From positions 62,001 to 126,000 of IMG/VR virus record IMGVR_UViG_3300027985_001318: DNA of 64,000 bases. One strand, written 5' to 3'. A model generated the notes under the pieces. It was not told the DNA's origin. It saw only the letters and a program-made list of their open reading frames with translations, and did no database searches. This DNA comes from a virus. Shown here piece after piece: positions 1 to 8,188 of the stretch. Made by a program: the position numbers and the translations under genes. Position 1 is the first letter of the stretch, and each line of letters opens with the position of its first letter.

Positions 1-747
1 CGTTTCCGGTATAACAAAAATGACTGGGAAACTGAGACTAGTAAATTTGCCGATGGTCTCTGGGAGTGGTTTTCTGAGAAAGGGTGTTTCATAGAGGAGA
101 TCTCTTTGACGTTAGAGCACAAAGTGCTCGACCAACATGAGATCATGAATTCAACCATCGATTCTCTAACAAGAGATCAGCCGCTGCGCTGGGACGATTA
201 TCGATTAAACGTTTATTTCATCACCGGGTACGGAAAAGGGATTAAGAATTTCCGGTTTCAGCATTACGAACCTAAGAACTACTGGGAGTTAGACGAGTAC
301 TACAGTGAAATGTCCGCTACTGGACTTTACAATGGCATTTATGTTTCCATGAAGCAACCCGATGGGTTTTGGAAACACTATGTCTATGAATTTAACTGGC
401 TACTTACTTTCACGATCAGTAGCTTCAATAGAACCCAGGGGATTAATGGGGGAGTTACAGCTGACGGTAAAATGGTGAGAATGATTACCAAGAAAGGATC
501 TAACTGGACCCTTGATCTTTTTGGTAATTCGCCAAAGAAAGAAATAATCGGTAAAGAAATAACAATAGTTTATCAATCATCATCCGAACACCCGTTCTTT
601 AGTAACGGCGATGAATATACAATTTTGGTTTTATTGAACACAAGACAGGCTACTGAAGAAGAGATTGAACATACCCGCTTAAAACGCGCTATGAAGAATT
701 TCGACACAGAGCTTAGGAAAGGTCTTCTTATCTATCAAGGAAACTGA
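1..747 (+). CDS. hypothetical protein, 5' end cut by window
   Basis: The frame is open from base 1, so this is the C-terminal part (at least 248 residues) of a longer protein. The TTG at 106 is probably internal. It ends in TGA one base before the next gene's ATG, which suggests co-transcription with 749-2102. The protein is soluble-looking and rich in aromatic residues, with no signal peptide, membrane segment or motif I recognise. The function is unknown. Its position in a run of small unknown genes is typical of accessory genes of phiKZ-like phages. Confidence 0.7.
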   Translation, partial: RFRYNKNDWETETSKFADGLWEWFSEKGCFIEEISLTLEHKVLDQHEIMNSTIDSLTRDQPLRWDDYRLNVYFITGYGKGIKNFRFQHYEPKNYWELDEYYSEMSATGLYNGIYVSMKQPDGFWKHYVYEFNWLLTFTISSFNRTQGINGGVTADGKMVRMITKKGSNWTLDLFGNSPKKEIIGKEITIVYQSSSEHPFFSNGDEYTILVLLNTRQATEEEIEHTRLKRAMKNFDTELRKGLLIYQGN

Positions 748-748
748 T

Positions 749-1180
749 ATGCAAGCTTCTATGGACTTTAAAGAACGTACTGGCAATTACCGACCTGGCT
801 TCGGCGACGCCAAAATGGATGACTGGGATCGTCAGGATTCTCCAGTGATGATTTCAACCTCACGTGAAATGGATCGCGTCATCCAAAACAACGGCTTGGA
901 ACTTCCTGATCAATTACTAGTAGTGCGAGCTTTGGCTATGATCGAGGAAGATCCTTTGTTAGTCGCCCAGGACTTTTTCTTGCTGGCTAAGATCCACCAT
1001 TTGCCGATGCTGGAACGGATTGGTCGACATTTGCTACCCAATGGCGGCCGCTGCCTCAAACCGCGCTTCGATATCTTTGAACGCAACGGCTATATGGTTT
1101 TCAAGAACACAGTTACTGGAAACTGGCACATCCGAACCAAGAAAGGTGATCTGATCTTTTTCCCCTATTACGGAGAATAG
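749..1180 (+). CDS. hypothetical protein (143 aa)
   Basis: The ATG is preceded by an AAGGAA ribosome site and lies one base after the upstream stop. The stop TAG is followed within 2 bases by the next ATG, so translation is probably coupled. There is a charged N-terminus, then a Leu-rich helical middle (about residues 50-90) and a C-terminal part rich in aromatics and lysine. No family was recognised. Confidence 0.75.
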   Translation: MQASMDFKERTGNYRPGFGDAKMDDWDRQDSPVMISTSREMDRVIQNNGLELPDQLLVVRALAMIEEDPLLVAQDFFLLAKIHHLPMLERIGRHLLPNGGRCLKPRFDIFERNGYMVFKNTVTGNWHIRTKKGDLIFFPYYGE

Positions 1181-1182
1181 TG

Positions 1183-1683
1183 ATGAGCAATGTACTTGAA
1201 CAAATTAAATTGATCGGGCTGCGCGATAAACTCTTTACCGGCAAGATATCTCTAGAAGAATTCATGGCCAGCGATCTCCGTATGGTCGAACTCGAAATCG
1301 ACAATAAGTTTTGGATGGAAGTCTGTATGATAAATACCTCTGGTTTTCACGCACTGGTTACTTGCTGGCGTGGTTGGTTAGGCCGTAAATTGCGTGAAAA
1401 GGTTTTGGGTAAATCTTTATCCATTAGCTGGGATATGAAATACCATATCTCCACCGATGAATTCCTGATCATTTTCCTGGTCTCTGGTTTGGATGGTCAT
1501 TACGACCACCAGCTTGAGTTTTTACTGGATGGTACTCCGGTCACCAATGAAGCTTTTGTAATAGACGCCAAAGAACGCGAGATCCTCATTCGTGAGCTCG
1601 CTGATTACAACGCTCTGCACAGATTATGCAGAGCTAATTTTACCTGGCCAGAGCCAACTGTGAAATTAACCGACTTTTCATAA
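1183..1683 (+). CDS. hypothetical protein (166 aa)
   Basis: I chose the ATG at 1183 rather than the in-frame GTG at 1180, because GTG overlaps the previous stop and the GGAG ribosome site (TACGGAGAATAG) is spaced better for ATG. It is a soluble protein with no motif that I recognise. It is the third gene of a compact unknown operon (1-2102). Confidence 0.72.
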   Translation: MSNVLEQIKLIGLRDKLFTGKISLEEFMASDLRMVELEIDNKFWMEVCMINTSGFHALVTCWRGWLGRKLREKVLGKSLSISWDMKYHISTDEFLIIFLVSGLDGHYDHQLEFLLDGTPVTNEAFVIDAKEREILIRELADYNALHRLCRANFTWPEPTVKLTDFS

Positions 1684-1694
1684 TCGAGCCTATC

Positions 1695-2102
1695 ATGAAC
1701 GACATCAACGTAATGCCGCTTTTGCAATGCTTACATTTAGGTACTCCGGTATTTGCTGCTCACGATATTTCTGAGCGGCACCTCGGACTAAATCGGTTTG
1801 AACCGCCAATGACGGCTTTGGTAACTGACACCTTTCTGTTCACGCAAGTTCTTCCGCAGGATCTTTTCAACGAAATGATCCATTACGGTTTCTACCTGAT
1901 TAACCGCTTAGATATCCCAGGAGAAGGTCAGGTAATTACCGCATGTAGTCTGTTGAACAACACTCTGCATTTTTTGATAGAGCTTCCTAAGGGAACTCCT
2001 GAGCTTTATGCTGGTAGTTATTTTGTGGTCAACCCTAGGACTTGGGAGATCCAGGTTTATCAAAGTATGCGAAGCTTTTGCCGTAGCTGGATCGCGCAAT
2101 AA
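1695..2102 (+). CDS. hypothetical protein (135 aa)
   Basis: Starts 11 bases after the previous gene. The ribosome site is weak (CGAG). It is the last member of the small operon. The composition is mixed alpha/beta with no clear transmembrane segment and no recognisable domain. An AT-rich stretch without a gene (2103-2219) follows. Confidence 0.68.
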   Translation: MNDINVMPLLQCLHLGTPVFAAHDISERHLGLNRFEPPMTALVTDTFLFTQVLPQDLFNEMIHYGFYLINRLDIPGEGQVITACSLLNNTLHFLIELPKGTPELYAGSYFVVNPRTWEIQVYQSMRSFCRSWIAQ

Positions 2103-2219
2103 TTCTCGGTTAGATTTTTATTAATATAGTCTATGGTATTCCGTAGGCTTTCTTAGGTAAGCTATAACGGAGATCCGATCGATGGCAGCCTTACCATTCA
2201 ACCATTTGGAGTATTTATC

Positions 2220-2570
2220 ATGCAACGTCTACAATCCGCGTTTGCAGCATGCTGCAACGATCCGACCGTCCGGGTAGTACTGGATGTTAACCCCAACTGC
2301 TGGGAGAACTTGGCTTTTGTCAACGAAGTTCTTCCTGGTGTAGGTAGTTATCATGATCGGATCAAAGAACTGTTTCGTCAACGTAACATTCGTTACTTCT
2401 CTGTTGATGGTGTCAATGAGCCCAGTGAACTGTCTGCTGCGGTGGAAGACTACGTAGCTAACAACACCTCGCTCAACGACCGCTTCATTCTGATGCTCGA
2501 CCGGACCCCGACCAACCTGGTCGAGATCCTCGGCCGCGCCGCTCCTGCGTTGGCTGGCTGTTACGTTTAG
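2220..2570 (+). CDS. hypothetical protein (116 aa)
   Basis: The ATG at 2220 has a good GGAG ribosome site eight bases upstream. The product is small, acidic and probably soluble, with several Val/Leu-rich strands (for example VRVVLDVNP near residue 20 and FILMLDRTP near residue 92) that suggest an alpha/beta fold. It stands alone, with its own terminator just downstream at 2577-2599. The function is unknown. Confidence 0.75.
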   Translation: MQRLQSAFAACCNDPTVRVVLDVNPNCWENLAFVNEVLPGVGSYHDRIKELFRQRNIRYFSVDGVNEPSELSAAVEDYVANNTSLNDRFILMLDRTPTNLVEILGRAAPALAGCYV

Positions 2571-2576
2571 CGACAG

Positions 2577-2599
2577 GGGAGGGGCAACCCTCCCCTTTT
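2577..2599 (+). terminator. rho-independent terminator
   Basis: Perfect stem GGGGAGGG / CCCTCCCC with a GCAA loop, followed by TTTT. It ends transcription of the 2220-2570 gene. Confidence 0.85.
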
Positions 2600-3033
2600 G
2601 CCGCGCCGTCCCGGCGACCCGTAAAACGGTGGGAAACAAATTTCTTTTTTATTTTTTGATTTTATCCTTTCTTCGAAAAGTACGTAGTAAACTTACTCTA
2701 AGTTTTGATTAAAAATAGCTAGTTTTCTTCTTGAAAAACTAGCTTACGTAAAAAAATACGTAGGGGTTAATAATATGCACTATAAAAGCGGAACGAGCGA
2801 AGCGAGAGACATCTAAACCGAAGCTGAGGTGGAGGAGGATGGTCGTTGCGGAGCACGACCAGACGGGGGAAAACGAAGTAAATAGATGGGGGAAAGGGGG
2901 CAGGAGAGGATTAGATAGAATAGATTAGGAGAGGGGGTACGGGGGAGAACCTAAAGAAAAGAAAGAAAAGGAGAGGATGGGGGAAAACCCCTTTTTTTTA
3001 TTTTTGCCTTCAGCAAAAAAAGGAAAATATCCA
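2600..3033 (+). other. non-coding stretch: AT-rich then polypurine, possible ncRNA or origin
   Basis: No convincing gene. Bases 2640-2770 are very AT-rich and hold an inverted repeat (AGCTAGTTTT near 2717 / AAAACTAGCT) and repeated TACGTA words. From about 2790 to 2978 the plus strand becomes almost pure A and G. This part contains a hairpin GGTCGT / ACGACC near 2840-2860. It ends in a terminator-like hairpin at 2979-3005. A 29-codon ORF from 2839 has a purine-rich ribosome site that is too close, and I do not call it. The segment could be a short structured RNA ending at the terminator, or a replication or transcription control region. Confidence 0.45.
2979..3005 (+). terminator. rho-independent terminator
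   Basis: GGGGG-AAAA-CCCC hairpin followed by T8, A and T5. It lies upstream of a gene start with no gene directly before it, so whatever it terminates is a transcript from the purine-rich non-coding stretch. Confidence 0.7.
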
Positions 3034-3519
3034 ATGGAACCGAACATCGATGGATTGGGCGAGTTCGTCCAACCTGAACAATACGATTTTAAAGATCTGT
3101 GGGATTTCAGTAATTACGACGGTCATTCCGGAATGGTGTTGGGTTCCGACGGATATTGTCTTTACTTGCTCGATTGTAACGAGCAAGATGGCTCTATCCC
3201 TAAAGAGATTTACAAACAGTTGGTGGGAAGGACTGTGGAGGGTTCTCTGCAAGTCAGACGCTACCATGAGGTAGAGATATTCGAGTTAGTAGGGAAAAGC
3301 TCTGGTAAAGCGTATCCTTTGCTAGAGATCTGGTATGTCCCCACACCCGGTACCCTGGGAGTAGAGTATCCTGGAAAGGGTAAGTACTGGATCGGAACCG
3401 AAGGCGTCAATACGCTGATCCTTACTTGTATCGGCGGATCCAATATCGGCGTTGATGTAGTCCTTTCCCAGCTGATTGGCTGGATAGAATCCATGGACTC
3501 AGAAAAAACTTTGGGTTGA
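3034..3519 (+). CDS. hypothetical protein (161 aa)
   Basis: I chose the ATG at 3034 because AAAGGAAAAT lies just upstream. The longer frame from 2977 would read through the terminator hairpin. It is an acidic soluble protein with Gly-rich turns in the second half and no motif I recognise. It is a single-gene unit ending in the terminator at 3609-3635. Confidence 0.72.
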   Translation: MEPNIDGLGEFVQPEQYDFKDLWDFSNYDGHSGMVLGSDGYCLYLLDCNEQDGSIPKEIYKQLVGRTVEGSLQVRRYHEVEIFELVGKSSGKAYPLLEIWYVPTPGTLGVEYPGKGKYWIGTEGVNTLILTCIGGSNIGVDVVLSQLIGWIESMDSEKTLG

Positions 3520-3608
3520 GTTGTAGATATTATGTAAAAGTTGGTTTTGTTTGGTCGTTTCCGTTGTCACACTGTCTAGCTGTTCTTACTTCTGCCATTT
3601 CCATTTTA

Positions 3609-3635
3609 GAGGAGGGCTTTCGCCCTCCTCATTTT
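3609..3635 (+). terminator. rho-independent terminator
   Basis: GAGGAGGGC / GCCCTCCTC stem with a TTTC-type tetraloop, then ATTTTT. It is one of a family of near-identical hairpins in this window. It closes the 3034-3519 gene. Confidence 0.85.
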
Positions 3636-3734
3636 TGCCTCGAGCCGGTTATCGTAAAGAGAGCCGATAGAAAAGACCTTCTCGTGCTGGGTATAGCAAT
3701 TGTTTAATGAACACGGCAAGAAGTTTCTTTTTCA

Positions 3735-4565
3735 TTAGTTGCAACCACCCACCATATACTGAGTATTGCGCTTCATGCGCTCAGGATCGTTCAGGAACAG
3801 CATCTTACCCATCTTCTCATTACGGAAGTCCTTATAGGACTGCTCTGCGTCAGAATAAGAATCAACCACTTCACGAATCCGGCCCAAAGCTTGACCGCCG
3901 ATCAACTGGCCCATGTCGAGAGAGATGTTCAGTTTACGATAGATATAAGCTTTAGTAGCCAGTACTACGAATTCAGCAAACATATCGTAGTAGGGTGGCG
4001 TAATAAAACTGAGTTCATTATCTCCGGAGAGCATGCAGCGTAGGAACAGGTCGCCGGACATCGGGATAATATCCGAGATCAGTATCGTATTGGTAGCTAT
4101 CAGCCTCACGTTAGAAGTAGAAACCTTCGGGATGGGACTAAAAGCTGACTGCATGTTAGAGATCGCGTCAGTTACGACAGAACGCCCTACGTCACCGTTC
4201 TGTAAAAAGTTCATGGTAGAGTTACCATAACCACCTCCCCAGTTACCGAGACGTCCATAGGAGACGTACATGCAGCTAGAGATTTCCCGCCCTTGAGTAA
4301 GCGCTAGTGGAATTCGGTAGATATGGCTAAACTGATCGGTAAACTCTGGAACAATACCAACCAGCGGTACAGTGAATTCACCAGCGCCACGGTTATTGAT
4401 ATCTTGCCGAACACGTTTATCGATTACCATTTCTCTGATCATGGCTGGGATATTAACTTGACCGTGCCAGGCGAAATCGTATTTGGGCTTAAAAGCTAAT
4501 TCGAGGATCTCCTCGGGAATTTCCTGGAATACTTCATCCAGAGCTTTTTCTATAGGGCCGTACAT
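3735..4565 (-). CDS. conserved virion-type protein of unknown role (276 aa)
   Basis: A reverse-strand gene with a strong ribosome site (CTAGGAGGCAG) before its ATG. It stands alone between forward genes. The N-terminal third is helical and acidic. The middle has a Gly-rich segment (residues about 100-115) and the C-terminal part is helical and charged, ending in VGGCN. There are no membrane segments. The layout and composition resemble phiKZ-type structural or assembly proteins, but I cannot name a homolog, so the virion role is inference. Confidence 0.6.
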   Translation of the reverse strand: MYGPIEKALDEVFQEIPEEILELAFKPKYDFAWHGQVNIPAMIREMVIDKRVRQDINNRGAGEFTVPLVGIVPEFTDQFSHIYRIPLALTQGREISSCMYVSYGRLGNWGGGYGNSTMNFLQNGDVGRSVVTDAISNMQSAFSPIPKVSTSNVRLIATNTILISDIIPMSGDLFLRCMLSGDNELSFITPPYYDMFAEFVVLATKAYIYRKLNISLDMGQLIGGQALGRIREVVDSYSDAEQSYKDFRNEKMGKMLFLNDPERMKRNTQYMVGGCN

Positions 4566-4654
4566 AACTGCCTCCTAGGTAAAAAAATACTTTGCTTACT
4601 AACATGTGAGCGTCATAGCATTTCTCTTCTAAAAACCAAAAAAAGGAAAGTACC

Positions 4655-4942
4655 ATGGAAAAAACCAAGGTGCTGATGTCCAGAGACAATCCTGAAGGTT
4701 ATAAACTCGAGGAGCTGCTGCAGTACATAGCGGCCGATATCGAGATCAAATCCAAGGATCTCTCCGACAAAATCGCCACAGCAGATCAGACCAGTGCACA
4801 GACCAAGGTAATGTCCAAGGTACTGGAGAACAACAATGCGATCGTAATGTTGCTCCAGAGCGCACTGAAAGCTCAAAACGATTCGTTGCGTGCCCTGGAT
4901 ACTTTGGGTCCTAACAAAGGCCCTGCTGCTCCCAGAGTCTAA
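4655..4942 (+). CDS. small helical protein preceding PhuZ
   Basis: 95 residues, almost entirely predicted helix or coiled coil, starting at an ATG with an AAAGGAAAG ribosome site. It ends nine bases before the phage tubulin gene and is clearly in the same operon. The C-terminal tail (GPNKGPAAPRV) looks flexible. No domain is recognised. Co-expression with the tubulin makes it a candidate filament partner or regulator, which is inference from position only. Confidence 0.7.
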   Translation: MEKTKVLMSRDNPEGYKLEELLQYIAADIEIKSKDLSDKIATADQTSAQTKVMSKVLENNNAIVMLLQSALKAQNDSLRALDTLGPNKGPAAPRV

Positions 4943-4951
4943 GGAACCAAA

Positions 4952-6001
4952 ATGACTGCAAAGAAACCAACTATCGGCGCCGCTGGCGAGCTGCAACCGC
5001 CGACCGGCGATAACGCCGAAAAGAAAGTTCGGATTTATGCTTGTGGTGGCTGTGGTATTAATATAGCCAATAAGCTGGAATTCGAAACCGAACAATTCTC
5101 CGGTCGTGGTTTGCCGGATATCGTTCGGCTGGATACCAGCCGCAGTAATCTGCGCACTGGCGTTGAATACAAAAACCTTTTCCTGATCGATGGTAAGGAC
5201 GGTGCCGGGAAGATTCGTCGTGAAAACTACCCGGAAATCGCCGCAGCCATGGGTCAGATCGTCTTGGAACACGGGCCTCTTGATCTGAGCATCGTACTCT
5301 TCTCCGCCTCTGGTGGTACCGGGTCCGTGTTTGGACCGCTGCTCATAGGTGAGCTGCTCAAGAAGTCCGCAAGTGTGGTTGGCGTGATGATCGGTAGTAC
5401 CGAGTCTGCCATTACGGCCGAGAACACTCTCAACACCTTCAAATCGCTGGACGGGATCGTAAAGACCAGTCAATGCGGCGCCGCGTTGTTCTACGAGGAG
5501 AATCCTCGTGACAGCGGCCGTGGAAGCGTGGATGCGACTGTTCTATCGGTACTCAACGCCCTACTGGTAATGGGCTCCGGCAACCACTTTGGCCTGGACA
5601 CCAAAGATGTGGGGAATTTCCTCCGCTTTGATCTCGGGGCCCGTGTTCCACCCCAACTTGCGCTGCTGGATATTATCTCCTCGGAAGAGCAGATTGCCGG
5701 CCTGCGTGAGCGGAAGCTCGATCGCCCTCTGTCGGTATTGAGCATCCATGCGTCTGATGACTTCGTTCCGCTGCCGGTATCTTATTCTTACCTGGCCGAG
5801 GGCTGTTTCCTTGATGGTAAACAGAACAACGCAGCTTCAGTGCATTTCCTGATCGACAATGCCGAACTTCCGGCATTGGTTAAACGTCTGGATGGTATCG
5901 TTGGCGAGTATGCTGCCGTTGCTAATTCCAGGCAACAGCCCACCGCGCTTTTCGGTAGCGGTGGCGCAAGTAAGGCCGATGACCTAGGGATGGTGTTGTG
6001 A
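4952..6001 (+). CDS. phuZ: phage tubulin PhuZ (spindle protein)
   Basis: A tubulin/FtsZ-family GTPase that in phiKZ-type phages forms a dynamic spindle. The spindle centres the phage nucleus and carries capsids to it. Visible features are the N-terminal nucleotide-binding strand YACGGCGINIANKLE (about 29-43), the tubulin signature loop SASGGTGSVFGP (about 118-129), the following GELL...VVGVMIGSTES strand-helix, and a C-terminal acidic tail ending DDLGMVL, similar to the DEDGMVV tail of the 201phi2-1 protein. The length (349 aa) is slightly more than usual because of a roughly 24-residue N-terminal extension. It follows a small helical gene and overlaps a zinc-ribbon gene at its stop (TGATG). 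Confidence 0.93.
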   Translation: MTAKKPTIGAAGELQPPTGDNAEKKVRIYACGGCGINIANKLEFETEQFSGRGLPDIVRLDTSRSNLRTGVEYKNLFLIDGKDGAGKIRRENYPEIAAAMGQIVLEHGPLDLSIVLFSASGGTGSVFGPLLIGELLKKSASVVGVMIGSTESAITAENTLNTFKSLDGIVKTSQCGAALFYEENPRDSGRGSVDATVLSVLNALLVMGSGNHFGLDTKDVGNFLRFDLGARVPPQLALLDIISSEEQIAGLRERKLDRPLSVLSIHASDDFVPLPVSYSYLAEGCFLDGKQNNAASVHFLIDNAELPALVKRLDGIVGEYAAVANSRQQPTALFGSGGASKADDLGMVL

Positions 6002-6189
6002 TGGGTGGGGAATTCGTGTGCGATAAATGCGGGTGCGTGGATCTGGTCGGGTTAATGACGAACCCATCGGTCTTCCAATGCAGTGAATGCAGTACCGGCA
6101 AATGGCATGGTCAGTTCCCCAAACGTCAGTACAATCCTGAAGTCGACATTGTCGTGAACCGCCCTAATGGGCTAGGAATGGAGGGTTGA
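6001..6189 (+). CDS. small zinc-ribbon protein
   Basis: 62 residues. The ATG overlaps the tubulin stop codon, so translation is coupled. There are two metal-binding pairs: CDKC near the N-terminus (with another Cys two residues on) and CSEC near residue 30. The rest is basic or flexible. It is a probable zinc ribbon. Such small proteins are common in jumbo phages and usually have no known function. It belongs to the PhuZ operon. Confidence 0.7.
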   Translation: MGGEFVCDKCGCVDLVGLMTNPSVFQCSECSTGKWHGQFPKRQYNPEVDIVVNRPNGLGMEG

Positions 6190-6702
6190 TCTGAGCACTA
6201 GCTCTGCGTCAAAGAGCCAGTTCTACGGATTCCTCACAGTAAGCGCTTTGTTGTTGGCATGGCACCTGTTGACACACTCGGCTACATCCGAGTTCCTTCA
6301 GCTGCCCCTCGCGTATGGTGTACTGATCAGCACCAGCCAGGACTATCTGTCAATAACTAAGTCTAGGACCCTCATTGAGTACCAACACCCAACAGGTATC
6401 TTTGAGGGAAGTCGCGCCGCACTATCACCTGGCCACACCGCCGGACGTCGCGTCTGCCTTAGCGTAGGGTTCTGGATCCTAAGAGCTAAGTCCTAGATAT
6501 TGAATAAAGTCGGCGCTTATTGTATGGGTTCTAGGACCGCTCTAAAAACAATCTGGGCTTAGTTAATCGCAAGGTTAATGAAAGCAAAAAAATCAGTCGC
6601 TTAATTGCGACCTAAAGGAATAGCGATCAAAAGTTTAGTACACCGAGCACCTCACTGAGCGTGACGCTGAGACTTTTCACCGATCGAGTAAATGAGCAAC
6701 CC

Positions 6703-6734
6703 AAAAAGTCCAGGGCAGTGCCCTGGACTTTTTT
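6703..6734 (+). terminator. rho-independent terminator
   Basis: Long perfect stem AAAAAGTCCAGGGC / GCCCTGGACTTTTTT with an AGT loop. The A and T tracts on both flanks allow it to work in both directions. Confidence 0.88.
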
Positions 6735-6795
6735 CAGCTTATTCTTTTAATGAGCTTCCTGAGTCTCTCAAACGCTCTCTATTAAAATGAAATAG

Positions 6796-6822
6796 AAAGG
6801 TAGGGGTTACCCCTACCTTTTT
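6796..6822 (+). terminator. rho-independent terminator
   Basis: AAAGGTAGGGG / CCCCTACCTTTTT stem with a TTA-type loop. It lies about 60 bases downstream of another strong terminator and insulates the promoter at 6888. Confidence 0.85.
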
Positions 6823-6887
6823 AACGCAATGGCTTAGAAACGTTTTTAAGTACGCATTTAACCAATGTATGGAAGCAAGCACGTTTT

Positions 6888-6900
6888 GGACCTATATTAC
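6888..6900 (+). promoter_or_regulatory. phiKZ-early-type promoter box
   Basis: GGACCTATATTAC, containing the TATATTAC core known for phiKZ early promoters. It lies 30 bases before the ATG of 6931, directly after two terminators. It heads the eight-gene block 6931-10211. Confidence 0.7.
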
Positions 6901-6930
6901 CTTAATGATAGGTAACGATAGGATATCTTC

Positions 6931-7275
6931 ATGAATCAATTCATAGTGGTTATAACTCTAGCCGAAGAGTTGGCTGAAATAATCGAACAGTTACCGTTCC
7001 AAATTAACGGGATTGAAAGCAGAAAGCTTAAAAGATTACTGGAGGATGTAATAGTAGGTTCGTTGAGGGTTCGTGGATTGCTTGAGGCAAGCCCAACGGA
7101 AACGGACTGTTTCAATACACCAGATTATTACCTTCTAGTAAACGCTTTGTCTCTTAATGAAAGACTAGGTAGATCGCTGTATCGACAAACTGCCCAGATT
7201 GCAACCAGATTTGGTTACGATGGCTGGAAAGTAAGACTGGAATTTTTCGATAAACTTTACATCCAGAAGGAATAA
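6931..7275 (+). CDS. hypothetical early protein (114 aa)
   Basis: First gene of the block behind the TATATTAC promoter. The ATG has an AGGATA ribosome site. It is a helical soluble protein with no motif recognised. The next gene starts five bases downstream, so this is an operon. By position it is a candidate host-takeover factor. Confidence 0.72.
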   Translation: MNQFIVVITLAEELAEIIEQLPFQINGIESRKLKRLLEDVIVGSLRVRGLLEASPTETDCFNTPDYYLLVNALSLNERLGRSLYRQTAQIATRFGYDGWKVRLEFFDKLYIQKE

Positions 7276-7280
7276 GGATA

Positions 7281-7799
7281 ATGATTAACTTTGGCTATCT
7301 ACCTAATGCCCAATGTTTTGCTCTTAATCGCCTAATCTCCGAAACCACAGCCGGTCTTATTAACATGGCTACAGCTCTGGAGTTCAATCCTGGGCAACCT
7401 CTGGCTATTTGGTTTAATCGTCAGATCGTAACCGAAGTACTCAAGTCGCTAGCCGACGACTACGTCGATAACTTCAGCGTTTACGCTGCTGATTATTTCC
7501 AAGGTAAAGAAAAAGTCATTTCGGCACATCAGAAGCTAGATGAAAAGATTAGCGTGTTGTTTCCTGAAACAGCCCTTGTTTCCGAAACACAGAAAAATCT
7601 GATACGAGATCAACTTAGCTACGTTTTATCTGACGCCATCGATCAGATTTATGGTTTCGTATTATCTACTCTACTGGTACCTACTTGGCATGTCTGGGAA
7701 GTGCGTTTGATTGGCACTACGTTGATCCTGTCTTGCGGCATGGATTATCGGGTTTTGGAATATTATCGACTAACTGGACAGCCTGTGCCGCTCGAATAG
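7281..7799 (+). CDS. hypothetical early protein (172 aa)
   Basis: Starts five bases after the previous gene with AAGGATA as ribosome site. Mostly helical, with a hydrophobic C-terminal strand region (VWEVRLIGTTLIL, about 147-159). The ORF overlapping its 3' end in another frame is the upstream extension of the next gene and not a separate product. No recognisable domain. Confidence 0.72.
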   Translation: MINFGYLPNAQCFALNRLISETTAGLINMATALEFNPGQPLAIWFNRQIVTEVLKSLADDYVDNFSVYAADYFQGKEKVISAHQKLDEKISVLFPETALVSETQKNLIRDQLSYVLSDAIDQIYGFVLSTLLVPTWHVWEVRLIGTTLILSCGMDYRVLEYYRLTGQPVPLE

Positions 7800-7807
7800 A
7801 GGCAGCC

Positions 7808-8173
7808 ATGACCTATTTTGTTAGAAGCATTTTTGATCAAGAAATAGACGACATCAGATATTTCTTGGTAAAGAAAAACAACCAAAGCTTCGAGTTAGAA
7901 AACACCAACTTATTTGCTGGTTCTTTGATTGAATACAGACTAGAGATCCGAATCAATGGCTCTTCGATAAGAGACTATTGGGAATCGGAGACACCACAAG
8001 AGTCTCTAGAAAGATTTGGTTTCTCTAGTTTGGAGATCGAAGAAATCTTCTCTTTTATTGACAGTCGGCTCGACCTGTTCTTTAAACGGATAGGACTAGA
8101 TCCAAAGAGAATGGAGATCGTCAATTTCAAAACAGAAGCCGGTAAGTTCTCAGTTATGTTTAAATCCCAATAA
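7808..8173 (+). CDS. hypothetical early protein (121 aa)
   Basis: I chose the ATG at 7808, nine bases after the preceding stop, rather than an upstream in-frame start that would lie inside the previous gene. The ribosome site is GAGGCAG. It is an acidic protein with an RLEIRINGSS-type strand and a helical second half. No family recognised. It belongs to the early block. Confidence 0.7.
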   Translation: MTYFVRSIFDQEIDDIRYFLVKKNNQSFELENTNLFAGSLIEYRLEIRINGSSIRDYWESETPQESLERFGFSSLEIEEIFSFIDSRLDLFFKRIGLDPKRMEIVNFKTEAGKFSVMFKSQ

Positions 8174-8188
8174 GCCGGGAGGTGAGCT

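Larger units (their letters stand above)
6190..6930 (+). other. 741-base intergenic region, no convincing gene
   Basis: A frame open from 6182 to 6496 encodes hydrophobic and Ser/Thr-rich sequence. Its first candidate starts are consecutive TTG codons at 6248 with no ribosome site, so I do not call it as a gene. From 6500 to 6700 I see neither a tRNA nor an ORF. Two strong terminators (6703-6734, 6796-6822) and the early-type promoter at 6888-6900 follow. The first terminator may end a long PhuZ-operon transcript or an uncharacterised RNA. Confidence 0.5.

Noticed and set aside
2977-3033. Upstream start for the 3034 gene
   Set aside because: Would translate a terminator hairpin; the 3034 ATG has its own ribosome site.
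3516-3707. 63-codon ORF downstream of the 3034 gene
   Set aside because: It runs through the terminator hairpin at 3609-3635 and lacks a ribosome site.
4613-5473. 286-codon minus-strand ORF over PhuZ and its upstream gene
   Set aside because: The sense strand holds recognised genes; antisense product has no motif or ribosome site.
6500-6700. Possible tRNA near GGTTCTAGGACC
   Set aside because: No T-loop consensus, no anticodon arm and no acceptor pairing found.
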